Assembly (NCBI RefSeq): GCF_003459245.1
Contig: NZ_QRVG01000027.1
Span: 1-27,055, forward strand
DNA length: 27,055 nucleotides
Direction of reading: 5' to 3'
DNA from: Collinsella sp. AF23-2
GTDB lineage: Bacteria; Actinomycetota; Coriobacteriia; Coriobacteriales; Coriobacteriaceae
Part shown: in pieces, positions 15,044 to 23,373 of the stretch
Position numbering within the stretch: position 1 is the stretch's first letter
How the letters are laid out: each line of letters begins with the position of its first letter
The notes under the pieces: generated by a model
Told to the model about the DNA's origin: nothing
The model's database searches: none
Seen by the model: only the letters and a program-made list of their open reading frames with translations
Made by a program: the position numbers and the translations under genes

Positions 15044-15306
15044 GGATCCTCCTTGCCGTAGAGATGCTGGAAGGTTGTGCGGTCAATGCGTGCGGCAGGC
15101 TTTCTCGCTACAGAATGCCTCTCGGCTCTAGTCTGGCCGATGTGCGCCCAGGGATGGAATGCCCATAGGGCCCGATTCGGTCGGCACGCTGGGACGCATG
15201 GCCCGTTTTGGGACTGTTGAGGGCGCGCCGCATGGGGTTCCTCGGTCAATTGTCCCATTCTTGTGGAGAACCTGTGCGCACGCTGACCTGCAGATTCGTA
15301 CTGTGC
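15044..15306. other. Intergenic region without a recognisable gene
   Basis: This stretch separates the divergent lipoprotein and rimP genes. Open frames exist here on both strands, but none has a ribosome binding site with a credible start, and none resembles a known family. No tRNA cloverleaf was found. The left part must hold the reverse-strand promoter of the lipoprotein gene, but no convincing pair of boxes could be picked out. Confidence 0.5.
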
Positions 15307-15335
15307 TTGCGCGTTTCCGCAGCTATTGGTATAGT
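15307..15335 (+). promoter_or_regulatory. Promoter of the rimP-nusA-infB operon
   Basis: TTGCGC (15307-15312) and TATAGT (15330-15335) are separated by 17 bases, and the -10 box is extended by TGG (15327-15329). Transcription should start near 15342, about 20 bases before the terminator-like hairpin at 15361. Confidence 0.7.
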
Positions 15336-15360
15336 TTGCTTGCAAATGAAGTTGTAATTG

Positions 15361-15393
15361 AAAGAAGTGGGGTTTCGGCCCCGCTTCTTTTTT
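15361..15393 (+). terminator. Intrinsic terminator in the rimP-nusA leader (candidate attenuator)
   Basis: AAAGAAGTGGGG (15361-15372) pairs with CCCCGCTTCTTT (15379-15390), one T-G wobble, around a TTTCGG loop and runs directly into TTTTTT. No + strand gene lies between the leuS terminator and this site, so it cannot serve an upstream gene. It sits between the promoter and rimP and would cut the transcript at about 50 nucleotides unless read through. NusA itself stimulates intrinsic termination, so autoregulation is plausible. Confidence 0.85.
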
Positions 15394-15413
15394 GTATGGA
15401 TGGAGGTGCCGCA

Positions 15414-15908
15414 ATGGTCAAGACCAAGACCGAGCAGGCGATCATCGACGCGCTCGAGGCCGTCGCTCCCCAGCACGATGTCGACATCGTCGACGTCGAG
15501 CTCGTGGGCGCCACCAAGGCCCCCTGCGTGCGCGTGCGTATCGAGGGTGCCGAGGGTCAGAGCCTGTCTCTCAACGACGTCACGGCCAACACCAAGTGGG
15601 TCGGCGATGTGATTGAGGAGCTCGACCCTATCTCTTCGAGCTATACGCTTGAGGTGTCGAGCCCGGGCATGGCGCGCCCGCTGCGCCGCCCGTGCGACTT
15701 TGCCCGCTTTGTGGGCGAGAACTGTGAGCTCACCTCCACCGCCACTGAGGGCCGTCGCAAGTACGCCGGCAAGATTGCCGCTGCGACCGAGACCGACGTG
15801 ACCCTCGAGCTCGAGGACGGCGAGTCCGTCACCCTCGATTTCTCTGATGTTAAAAAGTGCAAGTTGAAGCCCACCTACGACTTCAAGCCCGCGAAGGAAG
15901 GAAAGTAA
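15414..15908 (+). CDS. rimP: Ribosome maturation factor RimP
   Basis: A 164-residue protein needed for maturation of the 30S subunit. ATG 15414 has GGAGG (15402-15406) 7 bases upstream; the in-frame ATG at 15396 lies in the terminator tail and has no ribosome binding site. The N-terminal domain contains VDIVDVELVG and the conserved YTLEVSSPGMARPL block (residues about 80-93), the RimP hallmark; the C-terminal SH3-like domain includes YAGKIAAATETDVTLEL. It is the first gene of the operon and ends one base before the nusA start. Confidence 0.95.
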   Translation: MVKTKTEQAIIDALEAVAPQHDVDIVDVELVGATKAPCVRVRIEGAEGQSLSLNDVTANTKWVGDVIEELDPISSSYTLEVSSPGMARPLRRPCDFARFVGENCELTSTATEGRRKYAGKIAAATETDVTLELEDGESVTLDFSDVKKCKLKPTYDFKPAKEGK

Positions 15909-15909
15909 G

Positions 15910-17157
15910 ATGGCAGCATCCGACATGATGTCCGCCCTGATGGAGCTTTGCCAGGAGAAGCACATCGACCAGCTCTACCTGATCGACCGCCTGGAGCAGT
16001 CGCTCGCCAAGAGCTATGCCGAGATCCTGCATCTTGAGTGGGGCGCCAAGGTGACCATCGACCGCACCACCGGCAAGATCTACGTCTACCGCCTGGAGCC
16101 GATCGACGATTCCATGGACGAGGAGGGCAACTTCACCGAGTTCGAGGAGATCGACGTTACCCCCAAGAACACGAGCCGCATCGCCGCCCAGCACGCCAAG
16201 GCCGAGATCAACGCTATCGTGCGTAACTCCGCCCGTGAGCAGATCTACGAGGAGTTCTCCGGCCGCATCGGTGACCTCATCAGCGGTACCGTGCTGCAGT
16301 CCACGCCGGACTTCACGATCGTCAAGATTCGCGAAGGCGTCGAGGCCGAGCTTCCGCACTTCGATCAGCGCCGTTACGAGAACGAGCGCAACGAGCGTCC
16401 GATGGGCGAGCGCTACCTGCACAACCAGCATATCAAGGCCGTGATCATTGACGTTCGCGACCCCAACTCCAACCTGCAGCCGGTTCGTGGCGAGCACAGC
16501 CGTCCGCCGATTGTCATCTCCCGTACCCACCCCGAGCTCATGCGTCGTCTGTTTGAGCAGGAGGTGCCCGAGATCTATGAGGGCACCGTCCAGATCAAGT
16601 CGATCGCCCGCGAGCCCGGCCAGCGTTCCAAGGTCGCTGTCCACTCGCTCGACGACCGTCTGGATCCCGTGGGTGCCTGCGTCGGCCCCAAGGGCAGCCG
16701 TGTTCGCGCTGTCGTGGGCGAGCTCCGTGGCGAGCGCGTCGACGTCATCCTGTGGGATGCCGATCCTGCCGTCTACGTCGCCAACGCCCTGTCGCCTGCC
16801 AAGGTCACCCGCGTCCTCATCGACGAGGAGAAGGCCTACGCCGGCGTCATCGTGCCCGACGACCAGCTGTCCCTTGCCATCGGCAAGGAGGGCCAGAACG
16901 CCCGCCTCGCCGCGCGCCTGACCGGCTGGCACATCGACATTAAGTCCGAGACGCTTGCCGCCGACATCCTCAAGAACGTTCCCGTTCACGAGGAGCCCGC
17001 CGCCGACCTGATCGGTGACGAGGAGGACGAGGACGTCCGCCGCTGCGAGTACGTGTCCGAGGACGGCATCCAGTGCCGCAACCAGGCCCGTCCCGGCTCC
17101 CGTTTCTGCGGTGTCCACGACACCGACGCCTTCGATGATGCGGAGGACCTGATCTAG
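15910..17157 (+). CDS. nusA: Transcription factor NusA with a Cys3His C-terminal tail
   Basis: A 415-residue elongation/termination factor that binds RNA polymerase. Order of domains: N-terminal polymerase-binding domain (1 to about 120), S1 domain (about 120-190), KH1 with VGPKGSRV (258-265) and KH2 with [12 protein letters not shown] (324-335). After KH2 there is an acidic linker and then a tail with Cys379, Cys389, Cys400 and His403, spaced C-x9-C-x10-C-x2-H, which looks able to bind zinc. The usual bacterial NusA core ends before this; the E. coli acidic repeats are absent. The start is 1 base after the rimP stop, with AAGGAAAG as ribosome binding site. No ylxR gene follows, unlike in many Gram-positive nusA operons. 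Confidence 0.95.
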   Translation: MAASDMMSALMELCQEKHIDQLYLIDRLEQSLAKSYAEILHLEWGAKVTIDRTTGKIYVYRLEPIDDSMDEEGNFTEFEEIDVTPKNTSRIAAQHAKAEINAIVRNSAREQIYEEFSGRIGDLISGTVLQSTPDFTIVKIREGVEAELPHFDQRRYENERNERPMGERYLHNQHIKAVIIDVRDPNSNLQPVRGEHSRPPIVISRTHPELMRRLFEQEVPEIYEGTVQIKSIAREPGQRSKVAVHSLDDRLDPVGACVGPKGSRVRAVVGELRGERVDVILWDADPAVYVANALSPAKVTRVLIDEEKAYAGVIVPDDQLSLAIGKEGQNARLAARLTGWHIDIKSETLAADILKNVPVHEEPAADLIGDEEDEDVRRCEYVSEDGIQCRNQARPGSRFCGVHDTDAFDDAEDLI

Positions 17158-17166
17158 CGCGCGGTC

Positions 17167-17227
17167 GCGCCGGGCAGGTCCCGGCGCATCTCCCACGCTC
17201 GTTCAGTCTCTAGGCACCCAAGGTGCC
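17167..17227 (+). promoter_or_regulatory. Two hairpins in the nusA-infB gap
   Basis: A perfect 8-bp GC stem GCGCCGGG/CCCGGCGC (17167-17174 with 17180-17187) and a 6-bp stem GGCACC/GGTGCC (17213-17218 with 17222-17227) fill this 91-base gap. Neither is followed by a T run, so they are more likely RNA processing, pausing or stability elements than terminators. No small gene such as ylxR is present. Confidence 0.4.
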
Positions 17228-17248
17228 AGAAAGGGTAGGTGAAGTCAT

Positions 17249-19963
17249 ATGGCAAAAGTCCGTGTGTCCACCCTGGCCAAAGAGTTCGGCATGACCTCCA
17301 AGGAACTGATGGGTCATCTCGCCGATATGAAGATTCCCGCTAAGTCCGCTTCCTCCACCTTGGAGGACGCTTATGTCGCCATGGTCCGCAAGCAGCTCGC
17401 CTCGGTGATCGAGGCCCGCGCTCAGGAAGTCGAGGCCGCCAAGCAGGCCGAGGAGCAGGCAGCTGCCGCCGAGGAGGCCGCACGCGCTGCCGAGGCCGAG
17501 CGCGAGCGCATCGCCGCCGAGAAGGCCCGCGAGGAGGAGCGCCGGCAGTTTGCCGCAGCCCAGGCTGCCGAGGAGGCTGCCCGCGCCGAGGCCGAGGCCA
17601 AGAAGAAGGCCGAGCAGGAGCGCCTTGCCCGCGAGAAGGAGGAGGCTGCCCGCGAGGCCCAGCGCCGCGCCATTCCCGCTTCCGACTCCGGTTCGCGCTT
17701 CCGTTCGCTGCTCGACCAGATCGCCGCACAGGAGACCGTGCTCAAGGAGAAGAAGGACGCCGAGGACAAGGCCAAGGCCGAGCGCGCCGCCGAGCGCGGT
17801 AACCGTCGTGGCGGCAACAACGACCGCCGCGGTGGCCGTCGTAACGATCGCAACGCTTCCGACAACAACTCCGAGCGCAACGCCTCCGAGAGCCGTCCGC
17901 ACAGCCATCGCACCAACGCCAGCAACAACGTCGCTGCCGGCATGGACTTCCCCAACCCCGATAAGCAGGGCAAGGGCAAGAAGCGCAAGGGCGGTCACAA
18001 CAACGAAGAGGACCACTACAGCCGCATGGCTCGCGAGGCCGAGGAGTACAGCCGCGAGAAGGTCCTCGAGGAGGCCCGCGCTGCCGTCGAGGAGGCCTCT
18101 CGTGAGTCCACCGGTCGCCGCAAGAAGCGCAAGGAGAAGCGCGAGCGCGAGGCTGCCAAGGCTCAGGAGGAGCGCAAGATTGAGGAGGCATTGGCCCAGG
18201 GCGTGAACCCCGAGGAGCTCGACGCCATCAAGGTTTCCCAGGGCGTTACCGTCCAGGAGCTCGCCGAGGCGCTCGACGTTCCGGCCAACGACATCATCAA
18301 GCGCCTGTTCCTGCTGGGTACGCCGCTCACCATGACGCAGTCCATGTCCGACGACCTCGTCGAGCTCGTTGCCGACGACTTGGGTCGTCAGATCAAGATC
18401 ATCACCCCCGAGGAGGAGAACACCTTCTCGTTCTACGACGATCCCGCCGACCTTAAGCCGCGCGCACCGGTCGTCACCGTCATGGGCCACGTCGACCACG
18501 GCAAGACGAGCCTCCTCGACGCCATCCGTCACACCGGCGTTGCTGCCGGCGAGGCGGGCGGCATTACGCAGGCCATCGGTGCTTCGCAGGTCATGATCAA
18601 CGACCGCAAGATCACCTTCATCGATACCCCCGGTCACGCCACCTTTACGGCTATGCGTGCCCGTGGCGCCAAGGTGACCGACATCGTCATTCTGATCGTG
18701 GCTGCCGACGACGGTGTCATGCCCCAGACGGTCGAGTCGATCAACCACGCCAAGGCCGCCGGCGTACCCATCGTTGTCGCCGTCAACAAGATCGATAAGC
18801 CCGGCGCCAACCCCGACCGTGTGCGTCAGGAGCTCACCGAGTACGGCGTCATCCCCGAGGAGTGGGGCGGACAGAACATGTTCGTCAACATCTCGGCCAA
18901 GCAGAAGATCGGTATCGACGATCTGCTCGAGACCGTGCTGCTCCAGGCAGATGTGCTCGAGCTCAAGGCCAACCCGGACACCTTTGCCTCCGGCAACGTC
19001 CTCGAGGCCAAGCTCGACAAGGGCCGCGGCTCGGTTGCTACCGTGCTCGTGACCCGCGGTACCCTGCACGTGGGCGATACGCTGGTCGCCGGCCTTACCT
19101 ACGGCCGCGTCCGCGCCATGCTCGACCCCAAGGGCCGCGCCGTCACCGAGGCCGGTCCCTCCGACGCCGTCGAGATTCTGGGCCTGCAGTCCGTGCCCAA
19201 CGCCGGCGACGAGTTCCGCGTGTTCGAGGATGAGCGCGAGGCACGCGCCCTGGCCGATGAGCGATCGCTCAAGGCCCGTATCGAGGAGCAGAGCCGCGTC
19301 AAGCACGTCACGCTCGAGAACCTCTTCGAGACCATCGCCGACGCCGAGGTCAAGGAACTCAACCTGATCATCAAGGCCGACGTCCAGGGTTCCATCGAGG
19401 CTCTTCAGGACTCGCTCGACAAGATGGATCAGTCCGAGGTTCGCATCAACACGATCCACTCCGCCGTTGGCGCCATCAACGAGACCGACGTCGTCCTGGC
19501 CGACGCCTCCAACGCCATCATCATCGGATTTGGCGTCCGTCCCGACGGTAAGGCCCGCTCCGCCGCCGAGCGCGAGGGCGTCGAGATCCGTTGCTACGAC
19601 GTCATCTACAAGTGCCTCGAGGAGCTCGACGCCGCCCGTATCGGCATGCTCAAGCCCACCGAGGTCGAGGTCGCCACGGGTACCGCGACCGTCCTGGACA
19701 CCTTCAAGGTGCCAAAAGTCGGTATCGCCGCCGGTGTCCGCGTCGAAGAGGGCGAGATCGCCGCGACCGATTCCGTGCGTCTGGTGCGCGACGGTATCGT
19801 GGTCTTCAACGGCAAGATCGCCTCGATGCGCCACTACAAGGACGAGGCCAAGAGCCTCAAGAGCGGTTCCGAGGGCGGCATTGGCCTGGAGAACTTCCAG
19901 GACATCAAGCCCGGCGACCAGATCGAGGGTTACCGCATCGACCAGGTTGCCCGCACCGAGTAG
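17249..19963 (+). CDS. infB: Translation initiation factor IF-2
   Basis: A 904-residue GTPase that brings initiator tRNA to the 30S subunit. The N-terminal IF2N domain is [15 protein letters not shown] onward; residues about 50-135 form a long Ala/Glu/Lys/Arg-rich coiled coil, followed by a basic Gly/Arg/Asn-rich linker (about 175-250). A second IF2N-like segment ([21 protein letters not shown]) leads into the G domain: GHVDHGKTS (413-421), DTPGH (459-463) and NKID (513-516). Domains II-IV, including the fMet-tRNA-binding C-terminus, complete the protein. The start has AGGTGA 7 bases upstream. The long, low-complexity N-terminus is typical of high-GC Gram-positive IF-2. Confidence 0.97.
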   Translation: MAKVRVSTLAKEFGMTSKELMGHLADMKIPAKSASSTLEDAYVAMVRKQLASVIEARAQEVEAAKQAEEQAAAAEEAARAAEAERERIAAEKAREEERRQFAAAQAAEEAARAEAEAKKKAEQERLAREKEEAAREAQRRAIPASDSGSRFRSLLDQIAAQETVLKEKKDAEDKAKAERAAERGNRRGGNNDRRGGRRNDRNASDNNSERNASESRPHSHRTNASNNVAAGMDFPNPDKQGKGKKRKGGHNNEEDHYSRMAREAEEYSREKVLEEARAAVEEASRESTGRRKKRKEKREREAAKAQEERKIEEALAQGVNPEELDAIKVSQGVTVQELAEALDVPANDIIKRLFLLGTPLTMTQSMSDDLVELVADDLGRQIKIITPEEENTFSFYDDPADLKPRAPVVTVMGHVDHGKTSLLDAIRHTGVAAGEAGGITQAIGASQVMINDRKITFIDTPGHATFTAMRARGAKVTDIVILIVAADDGVMPQTVESINHAKAAGVPIVVAVNKIDKPGANPDRVRQELTEYGVIPEEWGGQNMFVNISAKQKIGIDDLLETVLLQADVLELKANPDTFASGNVLEAKLDKGRGSVATVLVTRGTLHVGDTLVAGLTYGRVRAMLDPKGRAVTEAGPSDAVEILGLQSVPNAGDEFRVFEDEREARALADERSLKARIEEQSRVKHVTLENLFETIADAEVKELNLIIKADVQGSIEALQDSLDKMDQSEVRINTIHSAVGAINETDVVLADASNAIIIGFGVRPDGKARSAAEREGVEIRCYDVIYKCLEELDAARIGMLKPTEVEVATGTATVLDTFKVPKVGIAAGVRVEEGEIAATDSVRLVRDGIVVFNGKIASMRHYKDEAKSLKSGSEGGIGLENFQDIKPGDQIEGYRIDQVARTE

Positions 19964-19974
19964 GGGGTAGCGCT

Positions 19975-20385
19975 ATGAAGCAAACGCAGGCAACCCGCCG
20001 TCTGGGCGAGCAGCTTCGCGAGAAGCTCGGTTATATCCTGCTCTTTGAGGTTTCCGATCCGCGTCTCGACCTGGTTACTTTGACTGCGGTCGAGGTCGCG
20101 GTGGACCGTTCGTTCGCGCGCGTGTACGTGTCGTGCGATGCGAGCCGCTACGACGAGGTCATGGAGGCGCTCGCAAGCGCTAAGGGCCGCATTCGCAGCC
20201 TGTTGGCTCGCTCGCTCGATTGGCGTGTCACGCCCGAGCTCGATTTTCGCATCGATCGCTCGACCGATGAGGCCGAGCGCATCACGCGTGCGCTGGAAAA
20301 CGTTCCCGCCACGCTTGCGATCGAAAAGGACGAGGACGGCTATCCGATAGCGGATGCCGCCCAGGAGGCAGCTTTAGATGACTAA
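19975..20385 (+). CDS. rbfA: 30S ribosome-binding factor RbfA
   Basis: A 136-residue KH-fold protein that helps mature the 16S rRNA 5' end. ATG 19975 lies 11 bases after the infB stop with AGGGGG 7 bases upstream; the longer open frame upstream overlaps infB and is a shadow. Family features are the N-terminal RLGEQLREKLGYIL helix, EVSDPRLDLVTLTAVEVAVDRSFARVYVS, and RVTPELDFRIDRSTDEAERI near the end. Its stop overlaps the next start by 8 bases. Confidence 0.95.
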   Translation: MKQTQATRRLGEQLREKLGYILLFEVSDPRLDLVTLTAVEVAVDRSFARVYVSCDASRYDEVMEALASAKGRIRSLLARSLDWRVTPELDFRIDRSTDEAERITRALENVPATLAIEKDEDGYPIADAAQEAALDD

Positions 20386-21421
20386 TTCCGCCGACCTCGC
20401 TTCGTGCGAGTCTGCAGATATTCAGCGACGCATCCTCGAGCTCATCGAGGGTGCGTCCTCCATTGCGATTTCGGGACATACTTCTCCCGATGGCGACGCC
20501 TTGGGCTCCGTGTTGGGTCTGGGCCTTTCGCTCATGAAGTTTTTCCCCAACAAGGACATTGCGCTGCTGCTGGCAGACGATGACCCGGTTCCGCGCATCT
20601 ACCGCTTTATGGAAGGCTCCGATCGCCTGGTGCCGGCATCTGCGTACACCGGCAATCCGGACCTGTTCATCTCGGTGGACGTACCGGTCGTCGAGCGCCT
20701 CAACAACTCGGCCGAGGTGCTTCGCCGCTCCAAGCATGTGGTGTGCTTCGATCACCATCCGGCGCGTGAGGAGTTTGCCGAGCTGAGCCTGAGACGTGTC
20801 GAAGCTGCAGCTTGCGCCATGATCATCGACCGTTTCTTGGACAATTGCGGCATTGTCGCACGTGATGGCGTTGCGACCTGCCTGCTGTGCGGCTTGGTTA
20901 CCGATACCGGCCGTTTCCAGTACCAAAACGCCGATGCCGCCGCGTTCCATGCGGCCTCTCGTCTGGTTGCCCACGGTGCCGATCCGGCGCGTGTGGCACT
21001 CGAGGTATACCAGAGCATGCGCGTTGAGTTTTTGCACCTCAAGTCTATCGTCATGGGCCGCATCAAGACGGTGGCCCACGGGCGCGTCGCGTATAGCTAC
21101 GCGTACCAGAGCGACCTTGAGGCTTGCGGTGTCACCTCAGATGAGTGCGACGGACTGGTCGATGTGGTGCGCTCGGTGATGGGCGTCGAGGTCTGCCTGT
21201 TCCTGAAGGGCATTGAGGGCGATACCAAGGTGCGCGGCAACCTGCGCTCCAAGGGCGACCTCAACGTGTCCGAGATTGCTGCTGCCTTTGGCGGAGGCGG
21301 ACATCCCGCTGCCGCCGGTTTCTCCAACAACGGAACGATTCTCGAGACGCTCACCATGGCACTTCCCATGCTGGCCGAACTGGTTGGGGAGGATCCCGCT
21401 TCGGTGACCGTCGAGCTTTAA
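20378..21421 (+). CDS. nrnA: DHH-family oligoribonuclease / pAp phosphatase NrnA
   Basis: A 347-residue phosphoesterase that degrades short RNA oligonucleotides and usually also dephosphorylates pAp. Metal-binding motifs are visible: GHTSPDGD (His34, Asp38, Asp40), an aspartate in FISVDVP (Asp101), the DHH triad (125-127) and a further Asp in LVTDTGRF. The C-terminal DHHA1 domain carries GGGGHPAAAG. The position between rbfA and truB is the common one in Gram-positive bacteria. The start overlaps the end of rbfA, so translation is probably coupled. Confidence 0.93.
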   Translation: MTNSADLASCESADIQRRILELIEGASSIAISGHTSPDGDALGSVLGLGLSLMKFFPNKDIALLLADDDPVPRIYRFMEGSDRLVPASAYTGNPDLFISVDVPVVERLNNSAEVLRRSKHVVCFDHHPAREEFAELSLRRVEAAACAMIIDRFLDNCGIVARDGVATCLLCGLVTDTGRFQYQNADAAAFHAASRLVAHGADPARVALEVYQSMRVEFLHLKSIVMGRIKTVAHGRVAYSYAYQSDLEACGVTSDECDGLVDVVRSVMGVEVCLFLKGIEGDTKVRGNLRSKGDLNVSEIAAAFGGGGHPAAAGFSNNGTILETLTMALPMLAELVGEDPASVTVEL

Positions 21422-21436
21422 CTTTTTGGATGGTAC

Positions 21437-22369
21437 ATGGCTCGTCGTACGCCTTCTCAATTGAATATGCTGCTCGCTGTCGATAAGCCGGTGGGCTGCA
21501 CGTCCCACGATGTGGTCTCGCAATGTCGGCGCGCCCTCCATGAGCGGCGCGTCGGCCATGCCGGCACGCTCGACCCTATGGCATCGGGTGTCATGGTGGT
21601 GGGCGTGGGCCAGGCCACCCGTCTGCTGGGCATGCTCACGCTCGATACCAAAAGCTATGTCGCCGACATTTCGTTTGGTGCCGAGACCAATACCGATGAT
21701 GCGGAGGGCGAGGCGGTCCGCACAGTGGCTGTTGCCAACGAGCTCCGCGATCCTGCCTATGCCCGTGAGCACTTGGGCGCCATGTTGGGTCCGCAGATGC
21801 AGGTGCCGCCGGCGTTTTCGGCTATCTCGGTCAATGGCGTTCGCGCCTACAAGTCTGCTCGCGAGGGCAATGCGGTGGACCTACCTCCGCGCCCCGTTGA
21901 GGTTTATGCCGCCGACCTGATCGCCGTGGGCGGCGAGGGTGATACGTGTGTGTGGACCGTGGCGTTCTCGGTGAGCAAGGGCACCTACATTCGTGCGCTC
22001 GCTCGCGACCTGGGCCGCGCCTGCGAGAGCGCCGCGCACATTTCCGCGCTGCGCCGCACGGCCTCCGGTGTTGTTTCCATTGGCGCCTGTCATGCGGTGG
22101 AGGAGCTTTCTCCCGAGTCCGCGGCTAGCTTTGCTCTGGATCCCATTGCAGCCCTGGGCGCCACGCGTGTTGACTTGCCGGGCAATCTTGCCGACGACCT
22201 CCTCTGCGGCCGTCGCATTCCCGTTGGGCGTGCGCTTGCGGGCTTCGATGCCTCGAAGGCGCTGTTTGCGTTGGTACTCGATGGGGGACTCAAGGCGCTC
22301 GCCCGCATTGAGGGTGGCCGCTTTGTTATGGAGCACGTGTTTCCGCAGGCAATCGGCGGTGTTCGATGA
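21437..22369 (+). CDS. truB: tRNA pseudouridine(55) synthase TruB
   Basis: A 310-residue enzyme that makes pseudouridine 55 in the T-loop of tRNAs. The catalytic aspartate is Asp46 in HAGTLDPMASG; LLAVDKPVGCTSHDVV precedes it and SKGTYIRALARDLG marks the later conserved block. A weak TTGGATGG ribosome binding site lies before ATG 21437; an internal ATG at 21467 (MLLAVDKP) is possible. The stop overlaps the ribF start as ATGA. Confidence 0.95.
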   Translation: MARRTPSQLNMLLAVDKPVGCTSHDVVSQCRRALHERRVGHAGTLDPMASGVMVVGVGQATRLLGMLTLDTKSYVADISFGAETNTDDAEGEAVRTVAVANELRDPAYAREHLGAMLGPQMQVPPAFSAISVNGVRAYKSAREGNAVDLPPRPVEVYAADLIAVGGEGDTCVWTVAFSVSKGTYIRALARDLGRACESAAHISALRRTASGVVSIGACHAVEELSPESAASFALDPIAALGATRVDLPGNLADDLLCGRRIPVGRALAGFDASKALFALVLDGGLKALARIEGGRFVMEHVFPQAIGGVR

Positions 22370-23373
22370 TGTTGTCCGCTCGCGAGCTCGCGCGTATCTT
22401 TTTTGCGGGCGAGTCGGACGAAGCTCGCATCGTTACTGCCGATGCGTTTGATGAGTGTGAGCACTTGGGTGCCGCATCGATTGCCATCGGCGTGTTCGAC
22501 GGCGTTCACCGTGGACACCAGGAACTCATCGAATCGCTTGTCCGTGATGCCCGTGCCCATGGCTGTAAGGCGGTCGTGGTTACCTTCGATCCCGACCCGG
22601 ACGTTGTGGTGAGCCCTTCGCCCGCTCAAAAATTGATGACGACGGCCGACCGTCTGCATGCCCTGGCTCAGACCGGGGTCGATGCGGTGGTGGCCGTTCC
22701 CTTTACGCCTGAGGTTGCGGCGCTTGACCATGTTGATTTTCTTTCGCTGGTGTCGCGTCTGGTTGACATTCGCTCGATTCGCGTTGGTAGCGACTTTAGG
22801 CTGGGTCGCGGTGGTGCATCTGGTGTTGCCGAGATGCGCGCCTGGGGTGCCGAACACGACGTTGACGTGTATGGTCACGACTTGCTTTGCGAGGGCGGTG
22901 AGGCCATTTGCGCCACCCGTATCCGTCATGAGCTCGGACAGGGCCATGTGGAGCTGGCTGCTGAGTTACTCGGCCGTCCATATATGGTGCGTGGCGGTGT
23001 TATTCGCGGCCGTCACGAGGGTTCTGGCATGGGCTTTCCCACGGCAAACCTGCAGGTTCCCGACGGTATTCAGGTGCCTGTCGATGGCGTGTATGAGGGT
23101 CTGGTGCTGGTCGATGACACCGCGTGGCCCGCTGCCGTGAACGTCGGACTGCCGCCGACGTATGCCGACGATGCCGCTTCGGCGCATCTCGAGGCTAATT
23201 TAATTGGTTATACGGGCGACCTGTACGGCGCTTCCGTTTCGCTGGCGTTTACGCGCTGGCTGCGTCCGTCGCGCGTGTTCGATTCGCTGGATGAGTTGAT
23301 CGCGACCGTCGAGGGTAATATCGAAGATATTCGTCACAACTTGGGCGAGCAGGGGGTGAGCATCCGTGATTAG
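22366..23373 (+). CDS. ribF: Bifunctional riboflavin kinase / FAD synthetase
   Basis: A 335-residue enzyme that converts riboflavin to FMN and then FAD. The N-terminal adenylyltransferase domain has GVFDGVHRGHQEL (42-54) with the HxGH-like nucleotide motif, and RVGSDFRLGRGG. The C-terminal kinase domain begins near GRPYMVRGGVIRGRHEG with GMGFPTANL, and ends with the expected helix. Start and truB stop share ATGA; its own end overlaps dnaG by 8 bases. No FMN riboswitch is present, as expected for a gene inside a translation operon. Confidence 0.95.
   Translation: MMLSARELARIFFAGESDEARIVTADAFDECEHLGAASIAIGVFDGVHRGHQELIESLVRDARAHGCKAVVVTFDPDPDVVVSPSPAQKLMTTADRLHALAQTGVDAVVAVPFTPEVAALDHVDFLSLVSRLVDIRSIRVGSDFRLGRGGASGVAEMRAWGAEHDVDVYGHDLLCEGGEAICATRIRHELGQGHVELAAELLGRPYMVRGGVIRGRHEGSGMGFPTANLQVPDGIQVPVDGVYEGLVLVDDTAWPAAVNVGLPPTYADDAASAHLEANLIGYTGDLYGASVSLAFTRWLRPSRVFDSLDELIATVEGNIEDIRHNLGEQGVSIRD

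Noticed and set aside
15044..15306. tRNA or other known RNA gene upstream of rimP (as metY in E. coli)
   Set aside because: No cloverleaf, no T-loop GTTCGAnnC with a matching acceptor stem on either strand.
17400..17680. Repeats at the start of infB as a satellite or CRISPR-like array
   Set aside because: They are degenerate Ala/Glu/Arg codon repeats of the IF-2 coiled coil, in frame and without spacers.
17210..19834. Open frame of 874 codons on the reverse strand across infB
   Set aside because: It mirrors infB codon for codon in a high-GC gene where the third-position bias leaves the antisense frame open; its sequence is Val/Leu/Gly/Asp-rich low complexity with no family motif.
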